DNA from: Acidobacteriota bacterium
Lineage (GTDB): Bacteria; Acidobacteriota; Holophagae; Thermotomaculales; Thermotomaculaceae
DNA length: 17,611 bases
Direction: 5' to 3'
Assembly: GCA_027067895.1 (NCBI GenBank)
Contig: JAMOUY010000003.1
Span: 1-17,611, forward strand
Position numbers and translations under genes: made by a program. The notes under the pieces are model-generated. The model searched no databases. It was not told the DNA's origin and saw only the letters and a list, made by a program, of their open reading frames with translations. How positions within the stretch are numbered: the stretch's first letter is position 1; every line of letters starts with the position of its first letter. This document shows positions 13,363 to 17,611 of the stretch, one piece after another.

Positions 13363-14295
13363 TTACTGTTTTTCGTTGCAGTAAGGACATACCTTTGAAT
13401 TTCCGGATATTATTTTTCCGCAATTCCAGCATCTTTTTCTCTTTTTAATCTCCGTTGTCTGCATTTTATTTTGAGGGAAAAGGCTTTCGTCTATATCTCC
13501 CTCGGAAACCTTTAAAATAGCCTTTTTCAACTCGGCAGGCGTTTTAAACCTTTCGTTTAAAGACTTTGCAAGGGCTTTCATAATAACCATCGCTTTGTAT
13601 TTTGTTAATCCCTCAACCTTTAAATCCGGCGAAGTAAAAAGCCTGTTTTTTGCCTCTTCCTCTATTTTCAACGGATTGAAATTGGAAAAGGGAAGTTTGC
13701 CCACAAGCAATTCGTAAAACATCATGCCTATTGAGTAAACATCCGACTGAAAGGTGGCTTTTCCTTCAAAATGCTCAGGCGCCATATAGGGTGGACAACC
13801 TATTCTCGTCATTGCAACGGAATTAACGTTTAAATGCCTTGACGTGCCGAAATCCGTCATTTTAACTTTTTTATTCCTTGTCAAAAGTATGTTTGCAGGC
13901 CTTATGTCTCTGTGTATAATTCCCATATCGTGGGCAAATTGAACTGCGTCGCAAACCTGAAAGATAAAGGAAACAGCCTCGTCCCAACTCAATTTTCCCT
14001 TTGCCTTTAAATATCTGTCAAGCGCGCCACCATCAATGTACTCGCTAACCATGAAAAACATTCCGTCTCTTTTTTCGGCCGAATACAGTTGAACAATGTT
14101 CGGGTGCTGCAACTTTGCCTGAATTCTCGCCTCTTTCAAAAGTTTTTCAAGAGGGTCTGTCTGATTGTGAGGCACCTTTATTGCAACCTTTCTCTTAACC
14201 CACGTGTCTATTCCGAGGTAAACCGAACCGAAGCCTCCGCTTCCCAATCGCTTTACAATTTTATACTTTCCTATTGAACCCTTCTCTAACAACAT
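13363..14295 (-). CDS. Soluble Hanks-type Ser/Thr protein kinase with C-terminal zinc ribbon
   Basis: A 310-residue eukaryotic-like protein kinase that probably phosphorylates Ser/Thr. Seen in order: Gly-rich loop GSGGFGSVYLG (18-28), VAIK (Lys40), Glu55 in the C-helix, HRDIRPANILL (128-138, catalytic Asp130, Asn135), DFG (148-150), APEHFEG (172-178) and SDVYSIGMMFYELL (184-197). The catalytic-loop Lys found in most Ser/Thr kinases (HRDxKxxN) is Arg here. After a short basic linker the protein ends in CWNCG...CPYC (Cys289, 292, 303, 306), a zinc ribbon. There is no membrane segment or PASTA domain, so it should be cytosolic. It heads the nitroreductase-speA-tatD-tcdA run. The ATG has no Shine-Dalgarno site. 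Substrate unknown; no partner phosphatase or FHA protein in the window. Confidence 0.93.
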   Translation of the reverse strand: MLLEKGSIGKYKIVKRLGSGGFGSVYLGIDTWVKRKVAIKVPHNQTDPLEKLLKEARIQAKLQHPNIVQLYSAEKRDGMFFMVSEYIDGGALDRYLKAKGKLSWDEAVSFIFQVCDAVQFAHDMGIIHRDIRPANILLTRNKKVKMTDFGTSRHLNVNSVAMTRIGCPPYMAPEHFEGKATFQSDVYSIGMMFYELLVGKLPFSNFNPLKIEEEAKNRLFTSPDLKVEGLTKYKAMVIMKALAKSLNERFKTPAELKKAILKVSEGDIDESLFPQNKMQTTEIKKRKRCWNCGKIISGNSKVCPYCNEKQ

Positions 14296-14306
14296 AATGG
14301 AATTTT

Positions 14307-14336
14307 AGCATAAATTACGCGGTAAAGGTTAATCAA
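14307..14336 (-). promoter_or_regulatory. Weak candidate promoter before the kinase gene
   Basis: Minus strand TTGATT (14336-14331) and TATGCT (14312-14307) with an 18-base spacer, each matching 4 of 6 consensus bases. If used, transcription would begin only a few bases before the kinase ATG, giving a nearly leaderless mRNA. It overlaps the end of the transporter gene. Read-through from that gene is the alternative. Confidence 0.25.
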
Positions 14337-15240
14337 CTATTTCCTCAACCCTTGTTCCTTTTTTTGAGGAAATTATTACGGCAAGGAAAATTAAAATCAT
14401 TCCCGAAACCTGAATAAGCGATACTTTTTCCCCGAAAAACACGTAGGCAAAAAAAGACGCGCCGATAGGCTCGCCCAAAATTGTAATAGCCACAAAGTCG
14501 GGCTTTAAAAACTTTAACGAGTAATTGAAACTTGTGTGGCCTAAAAGTTGCGAGACAACGGCAAGAAGAAAAACAAAAAAATAGGATTTCAAAGAAAATC
14601 CGAAAAACAAATTCTGCCCTTTAAAGATTGTAAAAGAAGCAAAAATTGAGATAAAAACAAGGATAACCGACGTAATTGTGTAAATTACGGTAATATACTC
14701 AAAGGTATCAATTCGCTCCCTTACTATACTTCCAATCAAAAGGTATCCGCTGGCAAAAACTGCACCTAAAATGGCAAGAATATCGCCGAAGACATGGTTT
14801 GCGGTTTCAATTGAAGCGCCTGAATAACCTCTTGAAATTAAAAAACTTCCCAAAACGGAAAGAAAAATTCCCAAAATTATCTCTTTTTCAAGTCTGCGCT
14901 TTAAAAACAAAACAGAGAAAAGCCCGACAAAAACCGGGTTTGTGGTAACAAGCGCAACGCTGTTTGCAACAGAAGTGTATTTAAGCGAGGTAATCCAAGC
15001 AATAAGGTGAAAAGCAAGGAAAAACCCGCCCAAAACCATCAATCTAAAATCCTTTTTCTCAATTTTTTTAAATTTATTCTTTTTGAAAAAGGACACGGCA
15101 ATTAAAATTGAGGAAGCAATTACAAGCCTGAAAACCGCTATTGAAAGGGACGGCATATCCGAGCACATTCTTATAAAAATTGCCGAAAGAGAAATTGAAA
15201 TAATTCCCACAATCAAAACAAAAATAATCTTAAAATTCAT
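14329..15240 (-). CDS. EamA/DMT-superfamily transporter
   Basis: A 303-residue inner-membrane protein of the drug/metabolite transporter superfamily, built from two EamA repeats of five membrane helices each. The first repeat runs from about residue 1 to 140 (hydrophobic segments with a conserved-looking NPVFVGLFSVLFLKRRL stretch at its end), the second from about 150 to 295, ending with LGEPIGASFFAYVFFGE, the typical matching motif of repeat two. The start is ATG 15240, with GGAGG 4 bases upstream; the longer open frame to 15579 lies opposite the 5' part of the next gene and is not needed. The substrate cannot be told; relatives export amino acids or other metabolites. It is divergent from the lysine-ketoglutarate reductase gene and 33 bases upstream of the kinase gene. 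Confidence 0.92.
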   Translation of the reverse strand: MNFKIIFVLIVGIISISLSAIFIRMCSDMPSLSIAVFRLVIASSILIAVSFFKKNKFKKIEKKDFRLMVLGGFFLAFHLIAWITSLKYTSVANSVALVTTNPVFVGLFSVLFLKRRLEKEIILGIFLSVLGSFLISRGYSGASIETANHVFGDILAILGAVFASGYLLIGSIVRERIDTFEYITVIYTITSVILVFISIFASFTIFKGQNLFFGFSLKSYFFVFLLAVVSQLLGHTSFNYSLKFLKPDFVAITILGEPIGASFFAYVFFGEKVSLIQVSGMILIFLAVIISSKKGTRVEEIVD

Positions 15241-15244
15241 ATTT

Positions 15245-15249
15245 CCTCC
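15245..15249 (-). promoter_or_regulatory. Shine-Dalgarno site fixing the transporter start
   Basis: GGAGG on the minus strand, 4 bases before ATG 15240. It supports a 303-residue transporter instead of the 416-residue open frame reaching 15579. Confidence 0.8.
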
Positions 15250-15255
15250 AAATTC

Positions 15256-15261
15256 ATTATA
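15256..15261 (-). promoter_or_regulatory. Candidate -10 element for the transporter gene
   Basis: A perfect TATAAT on the minus strand, 15 bases before ATG 15240. No good -35 lies at 17 bases (TGTTTC) and TTGCTG is 21 bases away. The start point would fall at or beside the ribosome site, so this promoter is doubtful. Confidence 0.25.
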
Positions 15262-15302
15262 AATTAGCAAAAGATAGAGAAACAGCAAAATTTCACATTC
15301 TT

Positions 15303-15308
15303 TATGAT
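15303..15308 (+). promoter_or_regulatory. Candidate -10 element for the lysine-ketoglutarate reductase gene
   Basis: TATGAT (5 of 6 consensus bases) 29 bases before ATG 15338, leaving room for a short leader with the GGGGG ribosome site at 15329-15333. No convincing -35 is present, so an activator or another sigma factor might be needed. Confidence 0.3.
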
Positions 15309-15337
15309 AAAATTGAAAAAAATAATTAGGGGGCAGA

Positions 15338-16624
15338 ATGATTTTAGGAATAAGAAAAGAGGATAAAACAAAGTGGGAAAAAAGGGCGCCTTTAATTCCG
15401 GCACACGTGAAAAAGTTGGTTGAAGAGGGATTCAAAATAATTGTTGAGCCTTCCGACCACAGGTATGTGGACGACGAAGAATACAAAAAAGCGGGAGCAA
15501 CTATTACCGAAGACATAAACCGGGCAGACGTAATAATAGGGGTTAAGGAAATACCCAAGGAAAAGATTGCGGAAAACAAGGTTTACATGTTTTTCTCCCA
15601 CACAATAAAAGGACAGGATTACAATATGCCCATGCTTAAAACCCTTCTTGAAAAAAAATGCACCCTTATAGACTACGAAACAATAAAGGACGAAACGGGG
15701 GAAAGGCTTATATTTTTCGGAAGGTTTGCGGGAATTGCCGGAATGATAGAAACCCTTTACGCTGCGGGGCAGAAGTACAAACTTATGGGATACAATACCC
15801 CTCTTGAAAAAATAAAAAGGGCATACATGTACCAATCCGTGGCGCATGCAAAGGAAGAGATTGCGGAAATAGGAAACGAAATCAGAAAAAACGGCTTGCC
15901 GAAAGAATTGCTTCCGTTAACAATAGGAATTACCGGATACGGCCACGTGTCAAGGGGCGCATGGGAGATATTGAATCTTCTCCCGCTTGAAGAAATTACG
16001 CCGGGACAACTTTTGAAAGGATACTTTGACGTAAAGGACAACCTTGTTTACAAAATCGTTTTCAGGATTTACCACTTTGTAAAACCTCTAAAAGAAGATT
16101 TTACATTCAAGCATTACTATGAACACCCCGAATTTTACGCCCCCGATTTCAAAAAGTATATCCCGAAACTATCAATGCTTGTAAACGGCATTTATTGGGA
16201 CCCGCGATACCCAAAACTTATAACCCTTAAAGATTTCAAGGAATTGTGGGAAAAAGGGGAAAGAAAATTGAAAATTATCGGGGACATCACCTGCGACGTA
16301 AACGGCTCAATTGAGTTAACGGTAAGGGACGGAGACCCGGAACACGGATTTTTAACCTATATCCCCGAGGAAAACAGATTTGAGGACGGAATTCTCAAAG
16401 AAGGGGCAACCGACATGGTTATCACCATTCTGCCAAGCGAATTGCCCAAAGACTCTTCGGAATACTTTTCATCGGTTTTGATAAGCCTTATCAAGCCTGT
16501 TTTAAACGCAGATTACAACGTGCCATTTGAAAAACTAAACCTTCCCCCCGAGTTGAAAGGGGCGGTAATTTGCCATAAAGGGGAATTGACACCTAACTAT
16601 AAATACCTGAAAGAATACCTTTAA
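15338..16624 (+). CDS. Stand-alone lysine-ketoglutarate reductase-like protein (saccharopine pathway)
   Basis: The 428 residues match, along their whole length and from memory, the N-terminal lysine-ketoglutarate reductase half of the bifunctional animal/plant enzyme AASS, which joins lysine and 2-oxoglutarate into saccharopine using NADPH. Shared stretches are ILGIRKED..WEKRAPL (2-18), FFSHTIKGQ (85-93), LIDYE (110-114), FAGIAGMI (130-137), the Rossmann turn ITGYGHVSRGA (198-208), LVNGIYWD (281-288) and GDITCDVNGSIE (315-326). The saccharopine dehydrogenase half is missing and no such gene lies in the window. The ATG has GGGGG 4 bases upstream. It is divergent from an EamA transporter and converges on mutS. 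The alanine dehydrogenase/transhydrogenase fold is related, but NGIYW and the C-terminal blocks favour the reductase. Direction (lysine breakdown or synthesis) is not shown. Confidence 0.85.
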   Translation: MILGIRKEDKTKWEKRAPLIPAHVKKLVEEGFKIIVEPSDHRYVDDEEYKKAGATITEDINRADVIIGVKEIPKEKIAENKVYMFFSHTIKGQDYNMPMLKTLLEKKCTLIDYETIKDETGERLIFFGRFAGIAGMIETLYAAGQKYKLMGYNTPLEKIKRAYMYQSVAHAKEEIAEIGNEIRKNGLPKELLPLTIGITGYGHVSRGAWEILNLLPLEEITPGQLLKGYFDVKDNLVYKIVFRIYHFVKPLKEDFTFKHYYEHPEFYAPDFKKYIPKLSMLVNGIYWDPRYPKLITLKDFKELWEKGERKLKIIGDITCDVNGSIELTVRDGDPEHGFLTYIPEENRFEDGILKEGATDMVITILPSELPKDSSEYFSSVLISLIKPVLNADYNVPFEKLNLPPELKGAVICHKGELTPNYKYLKEYL

Positions 16625-16669
16625 GGCTTTACTTCCCCAATGTTGCAACACAAATGGGGAAAAATAGCC
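16625..16669. other. Long imperfect hairpin between convergent genes
   Basis: Directly after the stop codon at 16624: outer arms GGCT / AGCC (16625-16628 with 16666-16669), an inner 7-bp stem TTCCCCA / TGGGGAA (16633-16639 with 16655-16661), and in the loop the perfect palindrome TGTTGCAACA (16641-16650). Neither strand has a T tract after it, so it is not a standard intrinsic terminator. It may stabilise the 3' end or stop transcription from both sides less efficiently. Confidence 0.5.
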
Positions 16670-16682
16670 GATGGGAAAAATA
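16654..16682 (+). repeat. Short direct repeat in the gap before mutS
   Basis: ATGGGGAAAAATA (16654-16666) and ATGGGAAAAATA (16671-16682) are the same but for one extra G, with 4 bases between them. Both copies can pair with the TTCCC arm at 16634, so two alternative hairpins are possible. The rest of this gap (to 16745) is AT-rich, and I see nothing else in it. Confidence 0.6.
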
Positions 16683-16745
16683 AGGTAAAAAATATTAAAA
16701 CAGATACATAATTTCAAATTTTTCGCTTAAAAATCTATTCAAAAA

Positions 16746-17611
16746 TCACAAAAGTTTCTTCAGTTTGTAAATCAACTGCAAGGCTTCAAGAGGGGTTAAA
16801 TTATCGGGATTTATGTTTTTCAACTCTTCAAGGGCGGGGTGGTCTTCCCACATAAACAGAGGCCTTTCCTTAAACTCCGCAACCTCCTTTGTCGCGATTT
16901 TAGGCTTTCCGTCAAGGGAAAACTCGTTTTTTTCAATGTTTTCAAGTATCTCAAAAGCCCTTGATATTACCTCTTTCGGCAGTCCGGCAAGTTTTGCAAC
17001 CTGAATACCGTAACTTTTGTCAGCAGCACCGGGCACAACCTTTCTCAAAAACAGAAGTTCATTGTTCCACTCTTTGACGACAACGTTGAAATTTACAACG
17101 TTTGAATAGAGTTTGTCTATGTCTGTCAACTCGTGATAATGGGTTGCGAAAAACGTCCTTGGTGCTTTCTCACCCTTTTTTGCAAGAAACTCGGTTATCG
17201 CCCATGCAAGGGAAAGCCCGTCAAAGGTTGCCGTCCCCCTTCCTATTTCGTCAAGGATTATAAGACTGTTTTCGGTGGCGTTGTGCAGAATGTTAGCCGT
17301 TTCCGTCATCTCAACCATAAAGGTTGACTGGCCTGCTGTAAGGTTGTCCCCTGCTCCGACCCTTGAAAAAAGCCTGTCCGCTATCCCTATTGTCCCCTTT
17401 CTTGCAGGGATAAAACTTCCCATCTGAGCAAGAAGGACAATTAAAGCATTTTGCCTCAAATAGGTTGACTTACCACCCATATTTGGGCCTGTAATTATTG
17501 CTATACGCTTTTCGTTTGTCAACTTTGTGTCGTTTGGAACAAAATTTTCGTTTTCAAAAACCTCAACAACCGGATGCCTTCCCTGCTCAATGTAAAGTAT
17601 GCTTTCCTCCA
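16746..17611 (-). CDS. mutS: DNA mismatch repair protein MutS, C-terminal part, cut by the window edge
   Basis: MutS binds mismatches and small loops and starts repair through its ATPase. The 287 C-terminal codons are present and the frame is open to the right edge. The fragment begins around the GRHPVVE...FVPND block just before the ATPase domain. It carries Walker A GPNMGGKST (fragment residues 41-49), the helix with AGQSTFMVEM, Walker B LIILDEIGRGTATFDG, and the ATHYHELT signature. It ends with the usual helix-turn-helix dimer region and LEALQLIYKLKKLL before TGA. A TTG at 17522 is an internal leucine codon, not a start. All ATPase motifs are intact, so it should be functional; the mismatch-reading Phe-x-Glu region is outside the window. 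Confidence 0.97.
   Translation of the reverse strand, partial: EESILYIEQGRHPVVEVFENENFVPNDTKLTNEKRIAIITGPNMGGKSTYLRQNALIVLLAQMGSFIPARKGTIGIADRLFSRVGAGDNLTAGQSTFMVEMTETANILHNATENSLIILDEIGRGTATFDGLSLAWAITEFLAKKGEKAPRTFFATHYHELTDIDKLYSNVVNFNVVVKEWNNELLFLRKVVPGAADKSYGIQVAKLAGLPKEVISRAFEILENIEKNEFSLDGKPKIATKEVAEFKERPLFMWEDHPALEELKNINPDNLTPLEALQLIYKLKKLL

Noticed and set aside
15241..15579. N-terminal extension of the transporter to 416 residues
   Set aside because: It runs across the divergent promoter region and opposite the reductase coding start; GGAGG precedes ATG 15240, where the first EamA helix begins.
16625..16669. Intrinsic terminator between the reductase gene and mutS
   Set aside because: The stem is followed by A-rich sequence on the plus strand and by GTAAAGCC on the minus strand; without a T tract it was kept only as a hairpin.
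17520..17522. TTG as the start of a short MutS-like protein
   Set aside because: The frame continues upstream with the MutS block GRHPVVE...FVPND to the window edge, so this is an internal Leu codon of a cut gene.
1..17611. CRISPR array, tRNA, rRNA, transposase or prophage genes
   Set aside because: No evenly spaced short repeats outside protein-coding domains, no cloverleaf that I could recognise and no mobile-element protein were seen.

Overview
The window is a gene-dense stretch of an AT-rich bacterial chromosome (roughly 40 % GC by eye, not counted). Shine-Dalgarno sites are strong and spacing is tight, with several stop/start overlaps. Housekeeping genes (glyA, rpiB, mutS, a dCMP deaminase) sit next to genes for arginine and lysine metabolism and one giant secreted protein. 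The proteins are rich in Lys, Glu and Ile, and the giant protein has an ordinary Sec signal peptide. A Gram-negative bacterium, possibly thermophilic, would fit, but the phylum cannot be fixed from the sequence. I see no tRNA, rRNA, CRISPR array, transposase or phage gene.

Layout. Positions 1-3252 (minus strand) hold an operon read as arcA (arginine deiminase), rpiB, glyA and a dCMP deaminase that runs off the left edge. Joins are a 4-base overlap, a 10-base gap and a 3-base gap. glyA and dCMP deaminase both feed dTMP synthesis; arginine deiminase at the head is the odd member. The divergent gap 3253-3427 contains a good sigma-70-type promoter for arcA and a CRP/FNR-like palindrome (GTGA-N6-TCAC) centred about 70 bases upstream of the predicted arcA start point.

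Positions 3428-9298 (plus) hold one 1956-residue secreted modular protein: signal peptide, ten FG-GAP/VCBS-type calcium motifs, eight fibronectin type III domains, one Ig-like domain, and four copies of an unassigned C-terminal module of about 100 residues. A strong intrinsic terminator follows.

Positions 9348-15240 (minus) hold a compact run: EamA-type transporter, Ser/Thr protein kinase with a C-terminal zinc ribbon, nitroreductase, biosynthetic arginine decarboxylase (speA) with an unusual C-terminal extension, TatD-family hydrolase and a TcdA/ThiF-like enzyme. From the kinase on, joins are 10 bases or less, or overlapping, so this is probably one operon. With arcA, the window encodes two enzymes that compete for arginine, one giving citrulline and ammonia and one agmatine for polyamines.

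Positions 15338-16624 (plus), divergent from the transporter, encode a stand-alone protein matching the lysine-ketoglutarate reductase half of the animal/plant bifunctional lysine-degradation enzyme. It converges on the C-terminal part of mutS (16746 to the right edge). The 121-base gap between them holds a long imperfect hairpin and a short direct repeat.
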